Positions 5,402 to 11,948 are shown, numbered from the stretch's first letter. The stretch: 17,345 nt of DNA from Candidatus Methylomirabilota bacterium (GCA_016208645.1 JACQXP010000109.1:1-17345), one strand, 5' to 3'. Translations and numbers: made by a program. The notes: generated by a model from the letters alone, not told the origin.

Positions 5402-6325
5402 GTGTGCTGGCGCTGCACATCGGGTGCGGGCGGCCCCGACAGCCGCGAGGTTGACGCCGCCATCGAGTCGGCGGCGCGGGAGCGCTTGGAGCGCTGGCGG
5501 GTCTCGCGGCGGTCCCTCCTGCGCGCCAGCCTGGGCCTGCTGGCGTGGCCGGCCGCCCAAGTCCTGCAAGCGTGCGCGACGGTCCCGGTCACGGGCCGGT
5601 CCCAGCTCCGCCTGATCTCCGAGGCGGATGAGGCCCAGATCGGCGTGCAGGCGTTCCAGCAGTTGCGCCAACAAGAGATGAAACGGGGGCGCCTCTTGAC
5701 GGAGCGGGACGATCCGGCCGCCCACGCCTGGATCAAGCGCGTGACGGAGCGGGTGATCTGGGCCTCGGGCCTGGGCACCAAGTATCGCTGGGACTACATG
5801 GTGATCAACGCCCCCAAGACGGTGAATGCGGCCGCCATCGCCGGCGGGCGCATCCTCGTGTACACCGGGATCCTGCCGGTGGCGCGGGATGACGCGGGCC
5901 TGGCGGCGATCATCGGGCACGAGGTCGGGCACGTGATGGCCCACCACACGGCCGAACGCATCTCTCAGTACGAGTTGATCAACATTGCGGGCGCCGTCGC
6001 CGGGGCGGCGGGCGTGAGCGACCTGACCATGGCCGCCCTGGGGCTGGGAGCCCAGGTGGGGGTCCTTTTGCCCTACAGCCGGGCGAACGAGAGCGAAGCC
6101 GATCACATCGGTCTCCTGCTCATGGCCAAGGCCGGATACGATCCCCGGGAGTCGGTGGCGGTGTGGCAGCGGATGCGCCGGACGAGCGGAGAGTCCGGCC
6201 GGGGACCCGAGTTCCTCTCGACCCATCCGGATCCGGAGACCCGGATCGCCGACCTGCAGGCCCGGATGCCGCAAGCCTGGCAGTACTTCCAGAACAACAG
6301 CCTGCCGCTGCCGAACGTGCAGTAA
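5402..6325 (+). CDS. M48-family zinc metalloprotease, predicted Tat-exported lipoprotein
   Basis: A 307-residue protein. The catalytic zinc motif HEVGH is at residues 173-177 (IIGHEVGHVMAHH), and the third ligand is in NESEADHIG (E232), both typical of M48 peptidases of the LoiP/YcaL/BepA group, which act in envelope quality control. SRRSLL (35-40) before a hydrophobic stretch is a twin-arginine signal, and LQAC (55-58) is a lipobox, so it should be exported and anchored to a membrane as a lipoprotein. The segment after the Cys (VPVTGRSQLRLISEADE) is the usual start of the mature enzyme. GTG 5402 was chosen because GGAGG precedes it by 7 bases; ATG 5363 is an alternative. The 34-residue cytosolic n-region, starting CWRC, is unusually long. 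Confidence 0.88.
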   Translation: MCWRCTSGAGGPDSREVDAAIESAARERLERWRVSRRSLLRASLGLLAWPAAQVLQACATVPVTGRSQLRLISEADEAQIGVQAFQQLRQQEMKRGRLLTERDDPAAHAWIKRVTERVIWASGLGTKYRWDYMVINAPKTVNAAAIAGGRILVYTGILPVARDDAGLAAIIGHEVGHVMAHHTAERISQYELINIAGAVAGAAGVSDLTMAALGLGAQVGVLLPYSRANESEADHIGLLLMAKAGYDPRESVAVWQRMRRTSGESGRGPEFLSTHPDPETRIADLQARMPQAWQYFQNNSLPLPNVQ

Positions 6326-6382
6326 TAGAGGATGGCGCCTGGAAGCGCGGAAGAGGGGGATGGATGCCCGGGAAGCCTCGGG

Positions 6383-6547
6383 TCAGCTCTTCCGCGAGGT
6401 CTTGGCAAAGAAGGTTCCCATGAGGGGCTCGAGCTCGGCGGAGCCGCACGTGGGGCAGGTGGGTTTCTTTTCCTCGCGCTCCCGCATCGTCATCGTGATC
6501 GAGAATTCCTTCTGACACTTCGCGCACAGGAATTCGTAGGTCGGCAT
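6383..6547 (-). CDS. FmdB-type zinc-ribbon protein
   Basis: A 54-residue protein with two CxxC pairs (C8/C11 and C31/C34) that together bind one zinc. MPTYEFLCAKCQKEF and TCPTCGSAELEPLMGTF are characteristic of the FmdB/CxxC_CXXC_SSSS regulatory-protein family. Its biochemical role is not established in general; related small proteins lie near many unrelated genes. GGAGG precedes the ATG by 6 bases. It lies 142 bases downstream of the membrane-protein gene on the same strand and is convergent with the M48 gene. A minor GTG frame with AGGAGGG upstream overlaps the gap but has no protein-like content. Confidence 0.88.
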   Translation of the reverse strand: MPTYEFLCAKCQKEFSITMTMREREEKKPTCPTCGSAELEPLMGTFFAKTSRKS

Positions 6548-6689
6548 GATGTTCCCTCCTTCTGCCCTTCTTCAGTAAGCCGACCGACTGCGGCCACTAC
6601 GGTTCCCTCCTCTAATGTAATCCCCGCGGTCAGCCATTTCCAGGGGGCCGGCTCCGGGGCCCCGGCCGTGCGAGGTGCCCGAGGCCCGC

Positions 6690-7235
6690 TCACGGCTGCT
6701 CTCCCAGCTCCGCCAGGACGCCGGGACACGGGGCACGACCCGCCAGGCGCTCGGCCGCGACCACCTCGCGCAGGGTTTGGATTCCGAAGGTAATCCGGGA
6801 GCGCGGGGCAAAGCGGAGCCACACCCGCTCTCCCGCCCGCAGCGCCGGAATGACGGTCATTTGGAGCGGGAACAGGGCCCCCTCGACCTCCGCGACGCGC
6901 AGACCACGGAAGATCCGCGTGAGCCGTCCCCATTGCATCTCCACGCGCCGCATGGTGATATCCTGCCCCACGATCCGGGCCCGGCGAGCGCACCAGGCGG
7001 CCAGGGCGGCCAGTGCCAGGAAGCCGAGGGCGCCGACCCCGAGAACCGCGGGGGCCAGGGGCCGCCGGCTGGCGACCCACAGGGTCAGGGCGGCCATGCT
7101 CACGGCGAGCAGGCCGGCAGTGGTGAGACCCAGCAGGAACAGCCGTCGGGTGGAGCGGAGCGAGCGAAGCTCCCCCGGCGTCAACTGCCACTCCGCGGCG
7201 CTGGCAGACTCGCTCGCAGCAGGATCGTTGGTCAT
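6690..7235 (-). CDS. Two-TM membrane protein with a C-terminal soluble domain, unknown function
   Basis: A 181-residue protein with a short acidic N-terminus, two adjacent membrane helices (about 31-56 and 60-83) and a basic cytosolic C-terminal domain with alternating strands (ITMRRVEMQWGRLTRIFRGLR, then a LPLQ-like LFPLQMTVIPAL segment). Two helices followed by a small beta-rich domain resemble PH-like (bPH2/DUF304) membrane proteins, which is a weak structural guess. The start is ATG 7235, with no good ribosome-binding site. A promoter with consensus spacing lies at 7359-7387, and the leader between contains an octamer repeat array. The FmdB-like gene lies downstream and may be cotranscribed. 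Confidence 0.65.
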   Translation of the reverse strand: MTNDPAASESASAAEWQLTPGELRSLRSTRRLFLLGLTTAGLLAVSMAALTLWVASRRPLAPAVLGVGALGFLALAALAAWCARRARIVGQDITMRRVEMQWGRLTRIFRGLRVAEVEGALFPLQMTVIPALRAGERVWLRFAPRSRITFGIQTLREVVAAERLAGRAPCPGVLAELGEQP

Positions 7236-7253
7236 GGGAACTACACCCAAAGA

Positions 7254-7293
7254 CGTTCGGGAGTTCGGCTGTTCGAGGGTTCGGTAGTTCAGG
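7254..7293. repeat. Five tandem octamers of the GTTCGG family
   Basis: Five consecutive 8-base units of form NGTTCGRN run without interruption, all in one orientation, inside the 5' leader of the minus-strand membrane-protein gene. The shared core GTTCGG is the same as in the arrays at 2131-2206 and 8510-8552, but the second and eighth bases vary. Confidence 0.75.
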
Positions 7294-7358
7294 GCCAGCC
7301 AAGACCGGATGCGCCAATACTGTCCGGATCGCTCACGCGATGGCGCCAGCCGATAGAA

Positions 7359-7387
7359 AATCTACCACCCGGCCGGGGCAGGGTCAA
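7359..7387 (-). promoter_or_regulatory. sigma70-type promoter for the 7235 membrane-protein gene
   Basis: TTGACC, a 17-base spacer and TAGATT read on the minus strand. The -35 box overlaps the stop codon of the upstream 64-aa frame. The predicted leader is about 115 bases and carries the octamer array. Confidence 0.6.
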
Positions 7388-7578
7388 GGCGCCCGCGCTG
7401 CGCGGGGCCTGCGCAGGAGGTAGAGGAAGTACAGGCCGCCGAAGCCCAGCGGGATCTCCCGGACCAGCTCCAGGAGGGCGAGGGAGCGGCGACGGCTCCC
7501 GCGGAGAAACCACACCACGGAATCATAGAACGTCGCCCAGAGGGTGTAGGCGCGGCGGAGCCCGGTGTTGGTGGCCAT
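7384..7578 (-). pseudogene. Possible internally deleted methyltransferase remnant (64 aa)
   Basis: From ATG 7578 the frame encodes MATNTGLRRAYTLWATFYDS, then a VVWFLRGSRRRSLALLEL stretch. This resembles the N-terminal helices of class I SAM methyltransferases of the PmtA/UbiE kind (Y-x-x-W-A-x-x-Y-D ... RR-x-x-A-L). The SAM-binding G-x-G-x-G motif, which should follow directly, is missing. The frame instead continues into IPLGFGGLYFLYLLRRP, which is like the C-terminal hydrophobic end of such enzymes, so an in-frame deletion of the middle is plausible. It could also be a genuine small membrane peptide. No ribosome-binding site is visible. It is divergent from the cyclase gene. Confidence 0.4.
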
Positions 7579-7609
7579 GGTCACGCGGATGCCTGCGGGG
7601 GATTCTTCC

Positions 7610-7670
7610 TTGACTTCACCGGGTGCCCGTACAGAATCGGGCTTGACTTCACCGGGCGCCCACATAGAAT
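7610..7670 (+). promoter_or_regulatory. Tandemly duplicated 33-bp promoter for the cyclase gene
   Basis: Two copies of a 33-base unit lie head to tail. Each has TTGACT (starting at 7610 and 7643), a 16-base spacer, and a -10 box: CAGAAT at 7632 in the first copy and TAGAAT at 7665 in the second. The copies differ at only four or so positions, and both spacers contain CACCGGG. The second copy has the better -10 and would start transcription near 7677, about 37 bases before the ATG at 7714. Confidence 0.7.
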
Positions 7671-7713
7671 CGGGCGCGCGTTTCGATCCCCACCACTCAT
7701 CCAGGAGGGGCGC

Positions 7714-8526
7714 ATGGCCTCAGATTCGCTGGCCGGATTGCTCCAGGGACGAACGGTCCTCGACCTCGGCATGGAATTGTACCACGGGATGCCGCACCAC
7801 CCCATGCACTCGCCCTTCATGTACCAGATGCTGCGGACCCACGGGGACCTGACGTACGGAGAGGGGGTGACGGCGGCGGTGGACCTCTTCGGGATGAGCT
7901 GCCACACAGGGACCCACCTGGATGGATTGGGCCACTTCGCCAAGAACCTGTGCCTGCACGGGGGCGTCCCAGTGGACCAGGGGCAGAGCAAGACGGAAGG
8001 GCTCAGGGCGCACGGCATCCAGCAGGTCGCGCCGATCCTCCGCCGGGGAATCCTCCTGGACGTGGCGGCGAGCCGGGGGGTCGAGGTCCTCGAACCGAAC
8101 CAGGTCATCGGCCCGGCAGATCTGGAGGCCGCAGCGAGAGCGGCCAGGGTGCAGGTGCGTTCCGGAGATATGGTCCTGGTCCGGACCGGATGGATCCGGC
8201 ATTGGCCCGACCAGCGGAAATATTACAGCGTCCAGTCGGGGCAGCCCGGGCTCAACCTCGAGGCGGCCAGGTGGGCCACGGACCAGGGCGCCTTCTGCCT
8301 GGGGAGCGACAACTTCGCCGTCGAGGTCGTGCCCTCACCGGGAAACACGATGCCCGTGCACATCCACTGCCTGGTGGAGCGGGGCGTGCATCTGCTGGAG
8401 GTGGTCAACCTGGAGGAGCTGGCGCGGACCCGGACGTTCGAGTTCCTGCTGGTCATGGTCCCGCTGAAGATCCGGGGAGGCACCGCCAGCCCGGTGCGGC
8501 CGCTCGACCGTTCGGCGGTTCCGTGA
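7714..8526 (+). CDS. Cyclase-family metal-dependent hydrolase (kynurenine-formamidase-like)
   Basis: A 270-residue soluble protein of the cyclase/KynB superfamily. The metal-binding motif H-x-G-T-H-x-D-x-x-x-H is complete at HTGTHLDGLGH (64-74), with Gly where many relatives have Pro. The C-terminal signature is present as SDNFAVEVVPS and PVHIHCLVERGVHLLEVVNLEEL. Members hydrolyse amide or lactone bonds (formylkynurenine, isatin, polyketide cyclisation); the substrate here is unknown, and no tryptophan-pathway gene is nearby. AGGAGG lies 5 bases before the ATG. It is driven by the duplicated promoter at 7610-7670. The last codons (RSAVP) and the TGA lie inside an octamer-repeat hairpin, so the C-terminus comes from the repeat. 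No signal peptide. Confidence 0.88.
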   Translation: MASDSLAGLLQGRTVLDLGMELYHGMPHHPMHSPFMYQMLRTHGDLTYGEGVTAAVDLFGMSCHTGTHLDGLGHFAKNLCLHGGVPVDQGQSKTEGLRAHGIQQVAPILRRGILLDVAASRGVEVLEPNQVIGPADLEAAARAARVQVRSGDMVLVRTGWIRHWPDQRKYYSVQSGQPGLNLEAARWATDQGAFCLGSDNFAVEVVPSPGNTMPVHIHCLVERGVHLLEVVNLEELARTRTFEFLLVMVPLKIRGGTASPVRPLDRSAVP

Positions 8527-8552
8527 ACAATCGAACCGCCGAACAGCCGAAC
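8510..8552. repeat. Octamer-repeat hairpin spanning the cyclase stop codon
   Basis: A perfect 12-bp inverted repeat (GTTCGGCGGTTC at 8510-8521, GAACCGCCGAAC at 8533-8544) has an 11-base loop containing the cyclase TGA at 8524-8526. Further GAACNNCC-type units continue to 8552. It lies between two convergent genes and may act as a bidirectional transcription barrier, though no U-run follows on either strand. Confidence 0.7.
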
Positions 8553-8560
8553 GCTGTTGC

Positions 8561-9085
8561 CTACGTTTCAAGTTCCACGTTCCAGTACAGGTAGTCCCGC
8601 CAGGAATTCGGGGCATTCCGCAGGCTGATGGTGATGGCCACGCCCGGCAGGCGATCCGGCCTGAGCGGCCGGCTGACCAGCCGCATTCCGACCGCCTCCG
8701 GCGTGTTCCCCCCCTTCCGGACATTGCAGGGAACGCAGCAGGTCACGATGTTCTCCCAGGTGGTCTGCCCGCCCACGGACCGCGGGATCACGTGGTCGAG
8801 GTTGAGCTCCTGGCTGCTGACACGGACCCCGCAGTACTGGCACCGGAAGTTGTCGCGCAGGTAGATGTTCTGCCGCGAGAACTTGACGGCCTGTCGCCGG
8901 GGCCGGATGAGACGGAGCAGGCGCACCACGGAGGGCAGGCGGATCACGAAGCTGACGCTCCGGATCTCCCGGTCCGTCTCCTCCACCACCTCGACCTTCC
9001 CCAGCGTGAGCAGGCAGATGGCCCGCTGCCAGGTGATGATCCGTAATGGCTCGTAGGTGGCGTTGAGCAAGAGCACCTGCGTCAT
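8561..9085 (-). CDS. HNH endonuclease domain protein
   Basis: A 174-residue protein. The N-terminal 75 residues (VLLLNATYEPLRIITWQRA, then LTLGKVEVVEE) are typical of a widespread bacterial HNH family whose function is not settled. The nuclease domain follows: zinc pair C82/C85 (FRCQYCG), the HNH core LDHVIPRSVGG (D97/H98) with N112, and a second zinc knuckle VTCCVPCN with Lys in NVRKGG. Members of this family are chromosomal and common in Actinobacteria, Cyanobacteria and related groups; there is no sign of a group II intron, intein or phage around it. It lies 52 bases downstream of the CCA gene. There is no Shine-Dalgarno; a CCCCTGG repeat precedes the ATG. Confidence 0.87.
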   Translation of the reverse strand: MTQVLLLNATYEPLRIITWQRAICLLTLGKVEVVEETDREIRSVSFVIRLPSVVRLLRLIRPRRQAVKFSRQNIYLRDNFRCQYCGVRVSSQELNLDHVIPRSVGGQTTWENIVTCCVPCNVRKGGNTPEAVGMRLVSRPLRPDRLPGVAITISLRNAPNSWRDYLYWNVELET

Positions 9086-9090
9086 TGTAG

Positions 9091-9129
9091 GGTTCCAGGG
9101 GTCGGGGGCCAGGGGTCAGGGAACATTCC
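9091..9129. repeat. Imperfect CCAGGGGTC(G/A)GGG direct repeat before the HNH gene
   Basis: Two copies of a 13-14 base unit lie between the CCA stop codon and the HNH start, flanked by GGTTCC and GGAAC. The array occupies the place where the HNH gene's ribosome-binding site should be. Confidence 0.5.
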
Positions 9130-9137
9130 GCCTCACG

Positions 9138-10568
9138 CTAGGCCGGGGTCGGTCCGCGATCGGCCAACCGGTCCAGAAATTCGCGGTACGCATCGACCGG
9201 CCCGTTCCGCGGCAGCAGGCCGTCCAGGACCGCCTGCTCCAGGCGAGCCTTCACCTCGCCCACCCGCGGGCCGGCCTCGATCCCGAAGTGGGCCATGATC
9301 GCCCGCCCGATGCCTTTCGGCAGGAGCGGACCCTGGCCGTCTCGCCGGGTGAGTTCGGCCGCGCGGGCCTCCAGCTCGGCCAGCCGCGCCAGGACGGCCT
9401 CGCGCACGCCCGGCCGGTGCGAGGTGATGTCCGCCCGGCTCAGGTCCAGCAGATCCTCCCACATCTCTCCGGCCTCGCGGGCGAGCCGGCGGATGGCTGC
9501 GTCGGTCCACGTGCCCTCGTAGAGTGCCGGCCGCTGGTGCATCAGCACGAGGCTCCGGACCCGCTGCCACAGGGCCTTGGTGAACCGGAACCGGCGGGCC
9601 ACGACGTCCACCAGGACCGCCCCGGCGGACTCGTGCCCGTAGAAGTGCACGTCGCCCTCGGCGTCCACCGATCGGGTGGCGACCTTGCCGGCGTCGTGGA
9701 GCAGGGCGGCCCATCGGACGGCGAGCCGGGGCGGCGTTCGGGCGACGACGGCCAGCGTGTGCGGCCAGAGCGCCTTGTGGTGGTATTTGCCCTGGTCGGC
9801 CCGGAACTCCAGCATGGCCTGCGCCTCGGGAAGCAGGGGCGTCAAGAGCCCGGTGTCCCCCAGGAACCCGAGGGCCGACTCCACCCACGCCCCCTGCAGG
9901 AGCCGGTTCATCTCCAGCAGCCAGCGCTCGCGACTGACCGTCAGGATCTCGCCCGCCAGCTCCCGTACGGTCTCCAGCACCTCGGGCTCCGGCCGCATCC
10001 CGAGCGTGGCGATGAAGCGCGCGGCGCGCAGCGTCCGGAGCGGATCCTCCCGGAAGATCGTCCGGGGATCCCCCACCGTCCGGAGGATCCCCTCCTGGAG
10101 ATCCCGCGCGCCCCCGTGGGGGTCCACGAGGCAGCGGTCCGCCGTCATGGCCATGGCGTTGATCGAGAAGTCGCGCCGGGCCAGGTCCGTCTCCAGACTC
10201 CTGCCGAAGGTCACGCGGGGCTTCCGGCTGCCGTTGACGTAGACCTCGCCCCGGTAGGTCGTCACCTGAACCTCCCGCCTGGGGCCGTGGCCATCCAGGA
10301 TCGTTCCGACCGTGCCGAACCGGCTGCCCACCGTGAAGACCGGGAGGCCCGCCCCCCGCAGGATGCGGGCGCTCTCCTCCGGCAAGGCGCTGGTGGCGAA
10401 GTCCAGGTCGGGCAGCTCCTCCAGCGCCCGGCCGCGCAGGTGATCGCGCACCGCGCCGCCCACCAGGTACAACTCGTGGCCCGCCCGCTGGAACAGACCG
10501 AAGAGGCCGAACATCGGGGGATTCACCTTTTCCCGCAGAGGGGCCGGGATCCGATCCGGGGACTCCAT
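9138..10568 (-). CDS. cca: CCA tRNA nucleotidyltransferase / poly(A) polymerase family with HD domain
   Basis: A 476-residue protein. The class II nucleotidyltransferase head has LVGGAVRD (35-42) and DLDFAT with catalytic D54/D56; the CCA-type motifs RRDFSINAMA (131-140) and EDPLRTLRAARF (174-185) follow. An HD phosphohydrolase domain carries LLHDAGK (H291/D292), with HHK at 263-265 and H312. This head plus HD arrangement fits bacterial CCA-adding enzymes that build or repair tRNA 3' ends; poly(A) polymerase I usually lacks the HD domain. ATG 10568 was chosen by the usual N-terminal length, although GGGGAG sits almost on the ATG; GTG 10526 is an alternative. A strong terminator at 10615-10649 lies just upstream, so expression may depend on read-through of a structured leader. 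Confidence 0.85.
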   Translation of the reverse strand: MESPDRIPAPLREKVNPPMFGLFGLFQRAGHELYLVGGAVRDHLRGRALEELPDLDFATSALPEESARILRGAGLPVFTVGSRFGTVGTILDGHGPRREVQVTTYRGEVYVNGSRKPRVTFGRSLETDLARRDFSINAMAMTADRCLVDPHGGARDLQEGILRTVGDPRTIFREDPLRTLRAARFIATLGMRPEPEVLETVRELAGEILTVSRERWLLEMNRLLQGAWVESALGFLGDTGLLTPLLPEAQAMLEFRADQGKYHHKALWPHTLAVVARTPPRLAVRWAALLHDAGKVATRSVDAEGDVHFYGHESAGAVLVDVVARRFRFTKALWQRVRSLVLMHQRPALYEGTWTDAAIRRLAREAGEMWEDLLDLSRADITSHRPGVREAVLARLAELEARAAELTRRDGQGPLLPKGIGRAIMAHFGIEAGPRVGEVKARLEQAVLDGLLPRNGPVDAYREFLDRLADRGPTPA

Positions 10569-10611
10569 CTCCCCGGGTTGCGCCGGCACCCTCCCACCGG
10601 AGCATTCCGCG

Positions 10612-10793
10612 GCCAAACAAAACGCCCCGAGACCGGGTGGCCTCAGGGCATCCAAGCGTGCAGGATACGCGAACCGGAAAATGCCTGAAGGCGCTGCCCT
10701 CGCACCCGAGCGACAGGGACCCGAACTTGACCGTGCGGCGCGAGCGGGCACCCCGCCAACCGGGGGACCTCCCTCGCCCGCCATCCTTGCACT
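10612..10793 (-). ncRNA. Candidate structured RNA (~180 nt): attenuation leader of cca or independent sRNA
   Basis: This RNA would begin just after a promoter at 10800-10828 and end at the 10615-10649 terminator. The 5' end GTGCAAGGAT (10792-10783) pairs with ATCCTGCAC (10666-10658), one bulged base, closing a 116-base junction. Inside are two hairpins: GCGGGC/GCCCGC (10776-10781 with 10744-10749) capped by CCCCG-GTTGG-CGGGG (10751-10765), and CCCT..CGC/GCG..AGGG (10697-10718). A closed multibranch fold followed by a terminator and a gene is riboswitch-like; paired ends also recall 6S RNA, but that is a single rod. No known family is recognised and the region has no protein-like frame. The 344-base gap 10569-10912 otherwise holds only the promoter, palindrome and hairpin listed. 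Confidence 0.45.
10615..10649 (-). terminator. Strong intrinsic terminator or attenuator upstream of cca
   Basis: On the minus strand an 11-bp stem (GCCCTGAGGCC with GGTCTCGGGGC, two G-U pairs in RNA) closes an ACCC tetraloop and is followed by GTTTTGTTT. It is the most canonical terminator in the window and lies 47 bases before the cca start codon. Confidence 0.78.
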
Positions 10794-10799
10794 CGCAAG

Positions 10800-10828
10800 A
10801 CCGTACCACGGTGCGCCGCACCCGGCAA
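10800..10828 (-). promoter_or_regulatory. Promoter with a perfect palindrome in its spacer
   Basis: TTGCCG, a 17-base spacer and TACGGT read on the minus strand. The spacer contains GGTGCG-C-CGCACC (10810-10822), a perfect 6-1-6 inverted repeat exactly between the two boxes, where a repressor or MerR-type activator would sit. Two 13-bp direct repeats ACCGTGCGGCGCG flank the region at 10730-10742 and 10846-10858. Confidence 0.4.
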
Positions 10829-10853
10829 GGCGAAAAACGCATGAAACCGTGCG

Positions 10854-10876
10854 GCGCGGACCTGCCCGGTCCGCGC
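10854..10876 (-). terminator. Perfect hairpin after the REC-PilZ gene, possible terminator
   Basis: A 9-bp perfect stem (GCGCGGACC with GGTCCGCGC) has a GGGCA loop and lies 36 bases after the REC-PilZ stop codon. No U-run follows directly; GTTTTT appears about 18 bases later. It may be a weak or factor-assisted terminator. Confidence 0.4.
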
Positions 10877-10912
10877 GGCCAGCCGGGTCCCGGGTCGAGG
10901 CGGAGGAGCGAT

Positions 10913-11698
10913 TCAGGTCAACGGGATGGCCGCCCCCTGTTGAACTATGCGGTCAATGTACGCCGAGATGAGGTCGGCGGCGCCCTTCTCGACCCCGACG
11001 AACTCCATCCCCGTCCGATACACGATCTGCCGCTCCCCCCCGGCCACGGTGACCCGATGGCTGGCAAAGGCGCGGATCGCCCTGGCCAGCACCTGCACCT
11101 GGTGGCCCTCGATCGGGAATGACAGACGGTAGATCTCACCCGGTCGCACGGGCTCGGTGTGCTCGACGAGGGCGCCGGACAGGCTGATATCGACCAGGAT
11201 GACCTCCCGGAGCTGGAGCTGCGCCGGGAACCGATCCCGCATGCGGACCCGCCCCGCCCGGCGGCGATTGGTCCCGGGATCGCGCTTCGGCTGGGGGAGC
11301 TTGGCCACGCGCACCTTGGTCAGGGCGCGGGTGATACTAAGGGCCAGCTCGTCGAGGTCCACCGGCTTCCGGACGAAGTCGTCCGCTCCCTCGCGCAGCG
11401 CGGTGACCGCGTGATCCATGACCGAGGAGGCCGTCACCATGATGACCGGGAGAGCGGGGCGCCGGTCCTTGATCCCGCGCAGGACCTCCAGGCCATCCAT
11501 CCCGGGCATGACGATATCCAGGAGGACGAGGTCTACCGATTCCTTGTCAACCAGCGACAGGGCGGTGGTGCCGTCCTGAGCCAGCAGGGGGCGCATGTTC
11601 ATGCGCTGGCGGACGAAATCTCCCAGGATCGTCAGGAAGAACCGTTCGTCGTCAACGACCAGAGCCGTTTCCATGTCCGGATCCTTCTGCGGCCCCAT
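10913..11698 (-). CDS. Response regulator with REC and PilZ domains
   Basis: A 261-residue protein. Residues about 10-128 form a receiver domain: acidic pair D16/D17, phospho-acceptor D61 in VLLDIVMPGMDG, T89 and K111. After a basic linker, residues about 145-250 form a PilZ domain, with an Arg-rich segment (NRRRAGRVRMRDR) and VDISLSGALVE, the D-x-S-x-x-G motif (D170, S172, G175). PilZ domains bind cyclic-di-GMP, so the protein likely joins a histidine-kinase signal to the second-messenger network, controlling motility, surface attachment or polysaccharide. No DNA-binding domain or cognate kinase is present nearby. AGGAG lies 5 bases before ATG 11698. A promoter at 11949-11977 implies a leader of about 244 bases. 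Confidence 0.9.
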   Translation of the reverse strand: MGPQKDPDMETALVVDDERFFLTILGDFVRQRMNMRPLLAQDGTTALSLVDKESVDLVLLDIVMPGMDGLEVLRGIKDRRPALPVIMVTASSVMDHAVTALREGADDFVRKPVDLDELALSITRALTKVRVAKLPQPKRDPGTNRRRAGRVRMRDRFPAQLQLREVILVDISLSGALVEHTEPVRPGEIYRLSFPIEGHQVQVLARAIRAFASHRVTVAGGERQIVYRTGMEFVGVEKGAADLISAYIDRIVQQGAAIPLT

Positions 11699-11948
11699 GC
11701 TCTCTCCTCAGGCGCCGCCATGGGGTGATCGGCCGCCCGGTTGGCAAATTGAGATCCTCTGGCACAGTTCGGGGCGTTTTGAAATAGTCTTGTCTGCTGC
11801 CATCGGGAAAGCCCTGGCGCCAGCCCGGCACCGGCGCGGAAGATCCTGATATCCGCCTCGCATAGGCACGGGGGGAGCGCCTCCGATCCTTCGTCTCCGG
11901 CCGGGGGCTGGCCGCCACCGGGTTGCCGTTGGCGAGGATGCGGACCAC

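Noticed and set aside
8561..9085. HNH gene as a homing endonuclease or phage nuclease
   Set aside because: There is no intron or intein around it, and its N-terminal LNATYEPL segment marks a common chromosomal HNH family.
9057..10688. Long plus-strand open frame of 543 codons, and a second minus frame of 569 codons, over the CCA gene
   Set aside because: Both lack protein-like composition; the frame with GG, DxD, RRDFSIN and HD motifs is the real gene.
10569..10784. 72-residue N-terminal extension of the CCA protein from ATG 10784
   Set aside because: The extension crosses a strong terminator and has low-complexity residues; ATG 10568 gives the usual family length before the LVGGAVRD loop.
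11699..11942. Possible cyclic-di-GMP-I (GEMM) riboswitch in the REC-PilZ leader, from GGCAACC ... GGAGACGAAGG on the minus strand
   Set aside because: The conserved core needs a short GNRA-capped helix between the two segments and GACGCAAAGCC after it; spacing, tetraloop and core bases do not match.
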